A stretch of 17,936 bases of DNA. Source: UBA3537 sp965657165. Its GTDB lineage: Bacteria > Bacteroidota > Bacteroidia > Flavobacteriales > Flavobacteriaceae. A program made the translations under genes and the position numbers. A model generated the notes under the pieces. That model saw only the letters and a list, made by a program, of their open reading frames with translations. It had not been told where the DNA came from and searched no databases. The DNA lies in assembly GCA_965657165.1 (NCBI GenBank), contig CBFHNG010000038.1:1-17936 (forward strand), in the 5' to 3' direction. This document shows, piece by piece, positions 1-6,347 of the stretch. Positions within the stretch are counted from its first letter, which is position 1, and each line of letters starts with the position of its first letter.

Positions 1-87
1 AAAGTGCACGATTTTATCGATGAAATTGAAAAAAAATTGAATTTTATAACAATTGATGAAATAATTTGTATAGATTTGCATTATTAA
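1..87 (+). CDS. possible C-terminal end of an upstream gene (partial)
   Basis: One frame is open from the window edge to a TAA at 85-87 and would encode 28 residues rich in Ile, Asp, Glu and Lys, which looks like ordinary soluble coding sequence. I do not recognise the family. Its last codons overlap the -7 box proposed for the next gene at 71-78. The other two forward frames close early (TGA at 21-23 and 38-40), so if an upstream plus-strand gene enters the window, either this frame or the one ending at 40 is its end. Not certain to be coding. Confidence 0.3.
   Translation, partial: KVHDFIDEIEKKLNFITIDEIICIDLHY
71..78 (+). promoter_or_regulatory. TAnnTTTG -7 box of the first barrel gene
   Basis: TAGATTTG is an exact match to the Bacteroidetes sigma-A -7 consensus TAnnTTTG. 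A TTG lies at 53-55, but the 15-nt spacing is shorter than usual. Transcription would start near 85, giving a leader of about 23 nt rich in A and T. Four bases after the box comes ATTAATCAT, which recurs at the same spacing in front of the gene at 1967. Confidence 0.6.
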
Positions 88-107
88 TCATAAACAAAAA
101 ATTAATT

Positions 108-689
108 ATGAAAAAATTACTTTTAATTGCAGCTTTATCAACATTTGCTTTTGGTACTGCTCAAATTACTACTGATGCAGGTACTTTTACCAAGCCTGGA
201 GCTGGAGCTACAATGTTTGAAGCTCAATTCACACCTAATTTTAGTGGTGGTACTCAATTTGGTATGCCAGAAATTACAGGTGGTGCAACTTTCATGATGA
301 GAAAATTTGACTCAGACACAAAAGCTAAGCGTTATTTTGCTAATTTTAATTACGCTGATAGTGGTGTTGACGGAGAAGATTCTACTTTCGGAATTGCAGC
401 CGGTATGGGTATCGAAAATCACCTTACTGGTGCTGAGCGTTTATCAACGTATTGGGGTTACCATGGTTTAGTTGGTTTTGCTGATAGTGGTTCTGCAACA
501 ACTCTTACACTTTTTGCTGGAGTTTTTTTAGGAGCTGATTATTACATTGTTCCTAACGTTTACGTTGGAATGGAATTTGGTTATGGTCTTGGTATTTCTT
601 CTGTTGATCCAGAAGGAGGAGACGCTACAACTGGATTCGGTCTTGGTGACAGTGTAACTGGTAATTTTAGACTAGGATTTAGATTATAA
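108..689 (+). CDS. secreted outer-membrane beta-barrel protein, unnamed
   Basis: A 193-residue protein with a Sec signal peptide: MKK start, hydrophobic core, and a likely cleavage after A-Q at residues 18-19. The mature part is Gly, Thr, Phe and Tyr rich, with alternating hydrophobic stretches (about residues 80-95, 120-150 and 155-170) and a final strand ending in Phe-Arg-Leu. This fits a small outer-membrane barrel of roughly eight strands, similar to OmpA/OmpW-type barrels of flavobacteria. I chose ATG 108 rather than the TTG at 66 because the latter precedes the expected transcription start and would put extra residues before the signal peptide. It is transcribed alone, between its own promoter and the terminator at 707-735. 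Substrate or role is unknown; the barrel call is inferred from composition and pattern, not from a recognised catalytic motif. Confidence 0.8.
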   Translation: MKKLLLIAALSTFAFGTAQITTDAGTFTKPGAGATMFEAQFTPNFSGGTQFGMPEITGGATFMMRKFDSDTKAKRYFANFNYADSGVDGEDSTFGIAAGMGIENHLTGAERLSTYWGYHGLVGFADSGSATTLTLFAGVFLGADYYIVPNVYVGMEFGYGLGISSVDPEGGDATTGFGLGDSVTGNFRLGFRL

Positions 690-706
690 TAAAATAATCA
701 TACATT

Positions 707-735
707 AAAGCGGTGCAAATGCACCGCTTTTTTTT
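707..735 (+). terminator. intrinsic terminator after the first barrel gene
   Basis: Perfect 10-bp inverted repeat AAAGCGGTGC (707-716) and GCACCGCTTT (721-730) with a four-base AAAT loop, followed by five more T (731-735). The stem core differs by one pair from the terminators at 1856 and 2605. Confidence 0.92.
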
Positions 736-775
736 GGACTGAACAGAATTATTCAAAAATTAATTTTTTTTTGTT

Positions 776-783
776 TAAATTTG
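776..783 (+). promoter_or_regulatory. TAnnTTTG -7 box of the porin gene
   Basis: TAAATTTG is an exact match to the Bacteroidetes -7 consensus, 24 nt before the ATG. No convincing -33 TTG is present at 17-22 nt upstream; the region is T-rich instead. Confidence 0.55.
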
Positions 784-807
784 CCACAACATCCATAAAC
801 AAATATT

Positions 808-1833
808 ATGAAAAAATTTATTACTTTAATAACTTTATCCTTTTTATCCATATCATTTGGTCAAGATGAAGATTCAAAATTTAATTTTAGTGGTTCAGTA
901 GACGCTTACTGGAGATCTAATATTAATTCACCTAATGACGAGGTAAATCAAGGAACTCTTCCTTATGCTCCTCCTAGCTCATTTGTTAATATGCCAGGCT
1001 TTTCTCTAGGTATGGCTAATTTAGTTGCATCTTATGAAGACGAGAACGTAGGGTTTGTTGCAGACTTAGCATATGGACCTAGAGCAGACCAAGCTATTAA
1101 CCCTAATGGAGCGACAAACAATGCTGCAATTAACCAAATGTATATGTTTTGGAAGATTACAGAAAACACAACTGCAACTATGGGACGCTTCAATACTTTT
1201 ATTGGTCTTGAAAGAATTTCACCAGTTGAAAACTTCAACTACAGCATGTCCCATGCCTTTACTTTTGGACCTAGAAATCATAATGGTTTAATGCTTGATT
1301 TCAAACTCAAAAACAATTGGGATATGAAATTAGCGGTAATGAACCCAATGGAGGTTACAGATTTTAACAATACTGGACATTATTCTGTTGGTGGTCAAAT
1401 TACTAATGGAAGATTTAAGTTTGGTTATGTTCGTAGCCAACGCTCTAGTTTTATTGATATAATTGGTGGTTTTGATTTTACAACTAATTTGCAAATGGAT
1501 TTTAATGTGCAATTCGCAAATTACAAAGATGGTATACTTAGTGGAAGAATTGGAGATGAATACACGGCGCTTTCAATCTATCCTCAGTATACAGCTTCTG
1601 AGAAAATGTCTTGGGGTCTTCGTTTAGAGTATATCGCTTTTGGACCAATTGCTGATAGCGATGTTCTTAATGTATTAACTCCAACATTAACAGCAAACTA
1701 CAAAGTTGGTGGATTAACGATCAAGCCAGAATTTAGAATTGATGATTCTTCTCAAGAAATTTTCATCAACAATGATGGAAACGGCAGTGGAAGTTTATCT
1801 TCTTTTGTTCTTGGTGCTGTATACAGTTTCTAA
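808..1833 (+). CDS. BBP2-type (OmpL-like) outer-membrane porin
   Basis: A 341-residue protein with a Sec signal peptide ending near F-G-Q (residues 17-19). The mature part begins with a strand of the type FNFSGSVDAYWRSN, followed by a run of amphipathic strands, a Met-Tyr-Phe-Trp-Lys strand around residues 111-115, and a GRF..FIGLE..SP segment. It closes with an aromatic terminal strand ending in Y-S-F. This layout is characteristic of the putative beta-barrel porin-2 family (PF07642), common in Bacteroidetes and often near nutrient-uptake genes. It should sit in the outer membrane and allow diffusion of small solutes; the substrate is not readable from sequence. It is monocistronic, with its own -7 box and a strong terminator. 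Family assignment is by recognition of the N-terminal pattern; function is inferred. Confidence 0.85.
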   Translation: MKKFITLITLSFLSISFGQDEDSKFNFSGSVDAYWRSNINSPNDEVNQGTLPYAPPSSFVNMPGFSLGMANLVASYEDENVGFVADLAYGPRADQAINPNGATNNAAINQMYMFWKITENTTATMGRFNTFIGLERISPVENFNYSMSHAFTFGPRNHNGLMLDFKLKNNWDMKLAVMNPMEVTDFNNTGHYSVGGQITNGRFKFGYVRSQRSSFIDIIGGFDFTTNLQMDFNVQFANYKDGILSGRIGDEYTALSIYPQYTASEKMSWGLRLEYIAFGPIADSDVLNVLTPTLTANYKVGGLTIKPEFRIDDSSQEIFINNDGNGSGSLSSFVLGAVYSF

Positions 1834-1855
1834 AAACTAATAAAAACTTTACATG

Positions 1856-1884
1856 AAAGCGATGCTTCGGCATCGCTTTTTTTT
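1856..1884 (+). terminator. intrinsic terminator with TTCG tetraloop
   Basis: Perfect stem AAAGCGATGC (1856-1865) and GCATCGCTTT (1870-1879) closed by TTCG, an exceptionally stable tetraloop, followed by five T. The GCGATGC core is identical to that of the terminator at 2605. Confidence 0.95.
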
Positions 1885-1929
1885 ATTAAAATGTACCAAA
1901 TTTGTACTAAATTTTTATAAAATTTTATT

Positions 1930-1937
1930 TAAATTTG
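1930..1937 (+). promoter_or_regulatory. TAnnTTTG -7 box of the third barrel gene
   Basis: TAAATTTG matches the Bacteroidetes -7 consensus exactly. A TTTG lies at 1901-1904, but the 25-nt gap is longer than usual. Four bases after the box is ATTAATCAT (1942-1950), followed by TAACAAAA, nearly the same as the leader of the gene at 108. Confidence 0.6.
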
Positions 1938-1966
1938 TTACATTAATCATTAACAAAATTAAAAAA

Positions 1967-2536
1967 ATGAAAAAATTATTTATTATTACTATGTCATTAG
2001 TTGCATTTACTTTGCAAGCACAAACCGAACAAGGTTCATGGGTTGTTGAAGGTGGTGCAGATCTTTCTTTTTCAAGTGTAAAACAGGCTGAAAACGATTA
2101 CTTCAATGAAGTCACTACTTCATCTTTTAGCTTTAATCCTGCCGTAAGTTATTTTGTCATAGACAACCTTTCTGTAGGTTTAGGTTTGGAATTTGGTTCA
2201 ACAACCATGAAAATGGATGGCTTTGATGATTCTGAATCTTCAACATTTGCTATCATGCCTGAAGCAACCTATTTCTTTGGGTCTGGTAATACTCGTCCAT
2301 ACGCTGGTTTGTCTCTTGGTATGATGTCTGTAAGTAATGGAGACGAAGATGCTGATAAAGCAAGTGGTTTTGGCTGGGGTTTAGAAGCTGGTGCTGCAAT
2401 CTTCCTTAGTGATAGTGTTTCTTTAAATCTAGGTTTAGGTTATTCAAGTGCTACACTAAAAAATAAAGAAGTTGATGAAGTTGAACAGGAACTCTCTGGT
2501 TTAGGATTAGCTGTTGGTTTCAGTATTTTCTTATAA
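1967..2536 (+). CDS. outer-membrane beta-barrel protein, tandem paralogue 1
   Basis: A 189-residue protein with a Sec signal peptide cleaved after Q-A-Q (residues 17-19). The mature protein has the alternating strand and turn pattern of an 8-stranded barrel: paired motifs such as YFVIDNLSVGLGLEFG and SDSVSLNLGLGYS, acidic and Ser-rich loops, and a C-terminal strand ending in F-S-I-F-L. It resembles the OmpA-like or opacity-type barrel families (PF13505/PF13568). The start at ATG 1967 is preferred over the in-frame ATG at 1853, which lies upstream of the promoter and just 5' of the preceding terminator. The next gene is a clear paralogue. The barrel and outer-membrane location are well supported; the biological role is unknown. 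Confidence 0.85.
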   Translation: MKKLFIITMSLVAFTLQAQTEQGSWVVEGGADLSFSSVKQAENDYFNEVTTSSFSFNPAVSYFVIDNLSVGLGLEFGSTTMKMDGFDDSESSTFAIMPEATYFFGSGNTRPYAGLSLGMMSVSNGDEDADKASGFGWGLEAGAAIFLSDSVSLNLGLGYSSATLKNKEVDEVEQELSGLGLAVGFSIFL

Positions 2537-2604
2537 GATTCAATTTCTCAAAAACAAGCAAACTTTCAGTAGGATTTAACTTCTAAATCATACTTTACAA
2601 ATTT

Positions 2605-2635
2605 AAAAAAGCGATGCACTAGCATCGCTTTTTTT
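2605..2635 (+). terminator. intrinsic terminator after paralogue 1
   Basis: Stem GCGATGC (2611-2617) and GCATCGC (2622-2628) with loop ACTA, extended by an A run (2605-2610) facing a T run (2629-2635). The core is the same as in the terminator at 1856 although the loop differs. It lies about 75 nt after the stop codon. Confidence 0.92.
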
Positions 2636-2715
2636 ATTCACTAAGAATATAAATTGAAATATATTTCAACAGGTAATAAATTTCAACTTTTTATATAAAT
2701 TTTAAAGAATTAATT

Positions 2716-2723
2716 TAACTTTG
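2716..2723 (+). promoter_or_regulatory. TAnnTTTG -7 box of paralogue 2
   Basis: TAACTTTG is an exact consensus match, giving a predicted start near 2730 and an A/T-rich leader of about 24 nt. No clear -33 TTG is seen at the expected distance. Confidence 0.55.
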
Positions 2724-2753
2724 TGGTATTATTAAACCTTAAATCTAAATACT

Positions 2754-3335
2754 ATGAACAAGTTATTTTTTGTAGCGTTCTTATTTGCTACAATGAGTTT
2801 AAACGCTCAAACCGAAAAAGGGAATTGGTTTTTTGGAGGAGACACCTCCTTAGGATTTACGTCCTCGAATACTCAAGCAGAAAACGATGGTAAAGACGTT
2901 GGTGATAAACTAACTGTTTCTAAATTTTCTTTTATGCCTAGCGCAAATTATTTTGTTATGGATAACCTCTCTGTGGGGTTAGGTATTCTTTTTGAATCGG
3001 TAACAGAAAAAGAAGGTAGTGATGAGGACAAAACTTCTTCATTTGCTGTACTTCCAACAGCAACTTATTTTTTTAAATCTGATAGTCAAATTGTACCTTT
3101 TGTAGGAGTTGGCGCAGGTCTAATGTCAACATCTTATGGAAATAAAGATGAAAATAAATACAATGGTTTTGCATTTGGAGCAAATGGAGGAATTGCCTAT
3201 TTTATTAGTGATTCAGTTTCATTAAACCTTGGACTTTCATATCTAAATTCGAGTTTAAAAAATAAGAAAAATGATAAGTATGGTGTTAAATCTGGAAACC
3301 TTGGTGTAAATGTTGGCTTTGGAATTTTCTTATAA
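2754..3335 (+). CDS. outer-membrane beta-barrel protein, tandem paralogue 2
   Basis: A 193-residue protein with a signal peptide ending in N-A-Q (residues 17-19). It is paralogous to the preceding gene over its whole length. Shared blocks in the same order are TE[QK]G[SN]W at the mature N-terminus, QAEND, YFV[IM]DNLSVGLG, ATYFF, SDSVSLNLGL, and a C-terminus ending in GF[SG]IFL. It has the same 8-stranded barrel character with longer, Lys/Asp/Asn-rich loops. It is separately transcribed, since a terminator and a promoter lie between the copies, so the pair may be expressed under different conditions. Function is not known; a porin, adhesin or structural role is possible. Confidence 0.85.
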   Translation: MNKLFFVAFLFATMSLNAQTEKGNWFFGGDTSLGFTSSNTQAENDGKDVGDKLTVSKFSFMPSANYFVMDNLSVGLGILFESVTEKEGSDEDKTSSFAVLPTATYFFKSDSQIVPFVGVGAGLMSTSYGNKDENKYNGFAFGANGGIAYFISDSVSLNLGLSYLNSSLKNKKNDKYGVKSGNLGVNVGFGIFL

Positions 3336-3353
3336 ATCTTAAACATATATGTG

Positions 3354-3386
3354 AAAAAGACCAACAGTTAGTTGGTCTTTTTTTTT
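3354..3386 (+). terminator. intrinsic terminator before aroQ
   Basis: Stem AAAAAGACCAAC (3354-3365) and GTTGGTCTTTTT (3371-3382) with loop AGTTA, then a T run to 3386. It lies only about 20 nt before the aroQ start codon, so aroQ transcription must begin within that short gap or by read-through. Confidence 0.93.
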
Positions 3387-3407
3387 ATTCTTTCGTATTT
3401 TTACTTC

Positions 3408-3824
3408 ATGAAAAACATTATCATCATTAATGGCCCCAATTTAAATTTGTTAGGAAAGCGAGAACCCGAAATTTATGGTTCTAAAACCTTTGACGCTTTT
3501 TTTAATGAATTACAATCTGATTTTCCTCAATTTAAATTGGACTATTTTCAGTCTAATATAGAAGGTGAGCTTATTGATAAACTTCATGACGTTGGGTTTT
3601 CATACGATGGTATTGTTTTAAATGCCGCCGCTTATACCCATACGTCTGTGGGCATTGGGGATGCAATAAAAGGGATTTCTACACCAGTTATAGAGGTACA
3701 TATTTCAAATACTTTTAGTCGAGAGGAATTTCGTCATCACTCGTTTATTTCACCCAACGCCAAAGGAGTTATTTTGGGCTTTGGACTAAAAAGCTACACT
3801 TTAGCACTTCAAAGTTTTATCTAA
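3408..3824 (+). CDS. aroQ: 3-dehydroquinate dehydratase, type II
   Basis: A 138-residue cytosolic enzyme that dehydrates 3-dehydroquinate to 3-dehydroshikimate in the shikimate pathway to aromatic amino acids and chorismate. The family signature NGPNLNLLGKREPEIYG is at residues 8-24, with the catalytic Tyr at 23 and Arg at 18. The loop SNIEGELID is at 49-57, LNAAAYTHTS at 71-80, and the substrate-binding EVHISN with catalytic His98 at 96-101. Length is typical of this dodecameric family. I chose ATG 3408 because the upstream in-frame ATG at 3372 lies inside the preceding terminator hairpin and would add a hydrophobic N-terminus foreign to the family. It converges on lpdA through a shared terminator. 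Confidence 0.96.
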   Translation: MKNIIIINGPNLNLLGKREPEIYGSKTFDAFFNELQSDFPQFKLDYFQSNIEGELIDKLHDVGFSYDGIVLNAAAYTHTSVGIGDAIKGISTPVIEVHISNTFSREEFRHHSFISPNAKGVILGFGLKSYTLALQSFI

Positions 3825-3853
3825 AAAAAAAGACGGTCATAGACCGCCTTTTG
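3823..3853. terminator. bidirectional terminator between aroQ and lpdA
   Basis: CGGTC (3834-3838) pairs with GACCG (3842-3846) around an ATA loop. After one A-C mismatch the stem continues with G-C and an A run (3823-3831) facing a T run (3849-3852). A T tract is present on both strands, so it can serve both convergent genes, which are separated by only 46 nt. Confidence 0.88.
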
Positions 3854-3870
3854 TATGTATTTCTAGTGTT

Positions 3871-5247
3871 TTAAATGTGTATGACTTCGTCATAGGCATC
3901 TGCAACAGCTTCCATAACCGCTTCACTCATTGTAGGGTGCGGATGTACTGTTTTAAGTACTTCGTGGCCTGTGGTTTCTAATTTACGTCCTAAAACGGCC
4001 TCTGCGATCATATCGGTAACACCTGCACCAATCATATGACAGCCGAGCCATTCGCCATATTTGGCATCAAAAATAACTTTTACAAACCCTTCTGTGTTTC
4101 CGCCTGCACTTGCTTTTCCAGAAGCAGAGAATGGGAATTTACCAACTTTAATCTCCAAACCTTTTTCTTTAGCTTGAGCTTCTGTGAGACCTACGCTAGC
4201 CACTTCTGGGCTACAATAGGTACAACCCGGAATGTTGCCATAATCTAAAGCCTCGATATGGTGACCTGCAATTTTTTCGACACACAAAATACCTTCTGCT
4301 GAGGCGACATGCGCTAGGGCAGGGCCAGGGGTGACATCGCCAATAGCATAATACCCTGGCATGTTGGTTTGGTAAAAATCATTCACTAAAATCTTATCGC
4401 GATCGGTTACAATTCCAACATCCTCTAGGCCAATATTTTCAATATTTGTCTTGATACCAACAGCAGAAAGCACCACATCAGCTTCAAGAGTTTCTTCTCC
4501 TTTTTTTGTTTTTACAGTGGCTTTAACTCCTTTTCCTGAGGTATCTACGGCAGTAACTTCTGTTGACGTCATGATTTTTATTCCACTTTTCTTAAAAGAG
4601 CGTTCAAGTTGTTTTGAAACGTCTTCGTCTTCTACTGGAACAATTCGTGGCATATATTCTACAATTGTAACTTCTGTACCCATGGCGTTGTAGAAATAAG
4701 CAAATTCTACACCTATAGCACCCGAACCTACAATGATAAGTTTTTTTGGTTGTTTTTCTAAGGTCATTGCTTTGCGATACCCAATCACTTTTTTGCCGTC
4801 TTGTGGAAGACTTGGAAGTTCGCGAGAGCGAGCACCGGTTGCAATAATGATATGATCAGCACTATATTCTTTTCCATCGACATCCACTTTTTTTCCTGGT
4901 TTTATTTTTCCATAACCAGAAATGACATCAATTTTATTTTTTTTCATTAAAAATTGTACGCCTTTGCTCATCCCTTCGGCCACATTACGGCTGCGGTTAA
5001 CTACGGCGTCAAAATCTTTATCATAGTCTTTGACATGCAAACCATAATCTCCTGCGTGTTTGAGGTATTCAAAAACTTGTGCCGATTTTAGGAGTGCTTT
5101 TGTTGGGATACATCCCCAATTGAGACAAACACCTCCCAAACTTTCTTTTTCAATTACCGCTGTTTTGAGTCCTAATTGAGAAGCACGAATAGCCGTAACA
5201 TAGCCACCTGGTCCACTTCCCAAAACAATCACATCATATTTACTCAT
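3871..5247 (-). CDS. lpdA: dihydrolipoyl dehydrogenase (E3)
   Basis: A 458-residue FAD/NAD flavoprotein that reoxidises dihydrolipoamide in pyruvate, 2-oxoglutarate and branched-chain 2-oxoacid dehydrogenase complexes and in the glycine cleavage system. The FAD-binding motif GSGPGG is at residues 10-15. The redox-active disulfide motif GGVCLNWGC has Cys41 and Cys46. The NAD-binding motif GSGAIGVEFA lies near residue 175, the second FAD motif GDVTPGPALAHVASAEG near 305, and the C-terminal dimerisation domain carries the catalytic pair His437 and Glu442 (HPHPTMSE). All key residues are intact and the length is normal. It is transcribed alone from a TAnnTTTG promoter, not in an operon with E1 or E2 genes. 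Confidence 0.96.
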   Translation of the reverse strand: MSKYDVIVLGSGPGGYVTAIRASQLGLKTAVIEKESLGGVCLNWGCIPTKALLKSAQVFEYLKHAGDYGLHVKDYDKDFDAVVNRSRNVAEGMSKGVQFLMKKNKIDVISGYGKIKPGKKVDVDGKEYSADHIIIATGARSRELPSLPQDGKKVIGYRKAMTLEKQPKKLIIVGSGAIGVEFAYFYNAMGTEVTIVEYMPRIVPVEDEDVSKQLERSFKKSGIKIMTSTEVTAVDTSGKGVKATVKTKKGEETLEADVVLSAVGIKTNIENIGLEDVGIVTDRDKILVNDFYQTNMPGYYAIGDVTPGPALAHVASAEGILCVEKIAGHHIEALDYGNIPGCTYCSPEVASVGLTEAQAKEKGLEIKVGKFPFSASGKASAGGNTEGFVKVIFDAKYGEWLGCHMIGAGVTDMIAEAVLGRKLETTGHEVLKTVHPHPTMSEAVMEAVADAYDEVIHI

Positions 5248-5278
5248 CCCTTGTATCTTTAGTCGTTGTTAGAAGTTG

Positions 5279-5286
5279 CAAATTTA
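5279..5286 (-). promoter_or_regulatory. TAnnTTTG -7 box of lpdA
   Basis: Read on the minus strand, 5286 to 5279 is TAAATTTG, an exact -7 consensus match located 31 nt before the lpdA ATG. It lies in the 99-nt gap downstream of the cytosolic msrB, where I see no hairpin terminator, so some read-through from msrB is possible. Confidence 0.55.
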
Positions 5287-5346
5287 CAAAACCTAAATCT
5301 ATAAATAAAACAGAAATGAACTAAAAGTAAGACAAGTTTTTTGACC

Positions 5347-5742
5347 TTATGATTTTTTAAAATCAATGCTAATTGAGTTCACACAATAGCGGGTTCCTGT
5401 TGCTGTTGGACCATCATTAAAGACATGGCCCAAATGCCCATCACATGATGAGCAAACAATTTCAGTTCGGATCATGCCGTGACTTTTATCAAGAATATAT
5501 TCTACATTACCTTCTATAGAAGCATCGAAACTTGGCCAACCGCATTCTGCATCAAATTTTGATTGACTTTCAAATAATGGAGTGCTACAACCAACACAAT
5601 GGTATACACCTTCTTCAAAATGGAGGTTATAGGCCCCAGAATGTGGCATTTCTGTACCTTTTTTTCTCAGGATGCGGTATTGTGCCTCACTCAGCTCATT
5701 TTTCCATTCTGCTTCAGATTTTTTGATTTTTGAGTTACTCAT
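5347..5742 (-). CDS. msrB: peptide-methionine (R)-S-oxide reductase, cytosolic
   Basis: A 131-residue enzyme that reduces the R epimer of methionine sulfoxide in proteins, repairing oxidative damage with reducing power from thioredoxin. Zinc is bound by two CxxC pairs, Cys49/Cys52 and Cys97/Cys100. The signature CGWPSF is at 67-72, where Cys67 occupies the usual resolving-Cys position. The HLGHVFNDGP block is at 103-112, and the catalytic Cys120 lies in RYCVN. There is no signal peptide, so it should act in the cytosol. Its ATG overlaps the end of the upstream lipoprotein msrB by 8 nt (ATGAGTAA), which implies co-transcription and probably coupled translation. All catalytic features are intact. 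Confidence 0.95.
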   Translation of the reverse strand: MSNSKIKKSEAEWKNELSEAQYRILRKKGTEMPHSGAYNLHFEEGVYHCVGCSTPLFESQSKFDAECGWPSFDASIEGNVEYILDKSHGMIRTEIVCSSCDGHLGHVFNDGPTATGTRYCVNSISIDFKKS

Positions 5743-6211
5743 TTTTTGGAATAAATTTTAGTGCAGCACCATTGATACAATGACGCATTCCTGTTGTATT
5801 TCGAGGGCCATCATTAAATACATGTCCCAAATGCCCACCACAAGTTGCACAATGTTCTTCGCTGCGTGCAATACCAATTTTATAATCTACTGAAAAAGCC
5901 ACATTACCTTTTATTTCACGATCAAAACTTGGCCAACCCGTACCAGAATTAAACTTATGTTCACTTTTAAAAAGGGGCGTATCACAACCAGCACAGACAT
6001 AAGTTCCGGCGCTATAATTTTTGTCCAAAGGACTAGAAAAAGCACGCTCTGTTCCTTCTTTTCTTAAAACATAAAATTGAAGATCAGTAAGTTGTGATTT
6101 CCATTCTGCCTCAGATTTGTTTACTTTAAAAGTTTCCTTTTTTTGAGCTTCAGATTTGCACGAAAAAAGGCATAGAAAAAAAAATACTATAATTAAACTT
6201 TTTGGATACAT
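5735..6211 (-). CDS. msrB: peptide-methionine (R)-S-oxide reductase, lipoprotein
   Basis: A 158-residue MsrB preceded by a lipoprotein signal: a hydrophobic run from residue 6 and a lipobox LFSC ending at Cys18, so it should be anchored to the envelope and repair methionine sulfoxide in exported proteins. Zinc pairs are Cys73/Cys76 and Cys121/Cys124; the HLGHVFNDGP block is at 127-136; catalytic Cys145 is in RHCIN. The GWPSF motif is preceded by Thr91 where the cytosolic copy has its resolving Cys. There is no other Cys in the mature enzyme except the lipidated one, so it probably depends on direct reduction by a partner. It is the first gene of a two-gene operon with the cytosolic msrB, overlapping it by 8 nt. 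The lipobox Phe at -2 is not ideal but is tolerated in Bacteroidetes. Confidence 0.92.
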   Translation of the reverse strand: MYPKSLIIVFFFLCLFSCKSEAQKKETFKVNKSEAEWKSQLTDLQFYVLRKEGTERAFSSPLDKNYSAGTYVCAGCDTPLFKSEHKFNSGTGWPSFDREIKGNVAFSVDYKIGIARSEEHCATCGGHLGHVFNDGPRNTTGMRHCINGAALKFIPKNE

Positions 6212-6221
6212 AGGTTTGTTT

Positions 6222-6238
6222 TAATGGTCTAAAATTAG
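6222..6238 (-). promoter_or_regulatory. CTAATTTTAGA-CATTA motif upstream of the msrB pair
   Basis: On the minus strand the 17 bases read CTAATTTTAGACCATTA, ending 10 nt before the ATG of the lipoprotein msrB. TAATTTTA within it resembles a -7 box with the final G replaced by A. CTAA-TT-TTAG is also a perfect dyad. The same motif with one difference lies upstream of the LysM gene at 13372-13388. Confidence 0.4.
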
Positions 6239-6329
6239 TTATTTTTAGATGTAAATTATTTATTTTCACAAAACTTTGTGACTATTTTAATTTTTTTGTG
6301 TCTAACACTATGGAATGCTTTTTGTTATT

Positions 6330-6337
6330 TAATTTTA
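6330..6337 (+). promoter_or_regulatory. weak -7-like box before the M48 protease gene
   Basis: TAATTTTA, a variant of TAnnTTTG, lies 10 nt before the ATG at 6348. No TTTG is found at the expected distance upstream. The sequence is AT-rich, so this is only a candidate within the 136-nt divergent region between msrB and the protease gene. Confidence 0.25.
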
Positions 6338-6347
6338 AACCGTTTAC

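Noticed and set aside
66..107. N-terminal extension of the first barrel protein from TTG 66
   Set aside because: It lies at the -7 box and before the expected transcription start, and would bury the signal peptide; ATG 108 gives a normal signal peptide.
1853..1966. 39-codon-upstream start for the third barrel gene
   Set aside because: The extension reads through the preceding terminator hairpin and through the gene's own promoter; the residues do not resemble a leader peptide.
2537..2753. possible small gene or RNA between the tandem barrel genes
   Set aside because: Only a terminator and a promoter are visible; no open frame with a plausible start.
3372..3407. upstream ATG for aroQ
   Set aside because: It falls inside the terminator hairpin at 3354-3386 and adds Phe-rich residues not found in type II dehydroquinases.
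4036..4693. plus-strand open frames opposite lpdA (64-80 codons)
   Set aside because: They are antisense shadows of a clearly coding gene and have no promoter, signal or recognisable domain.
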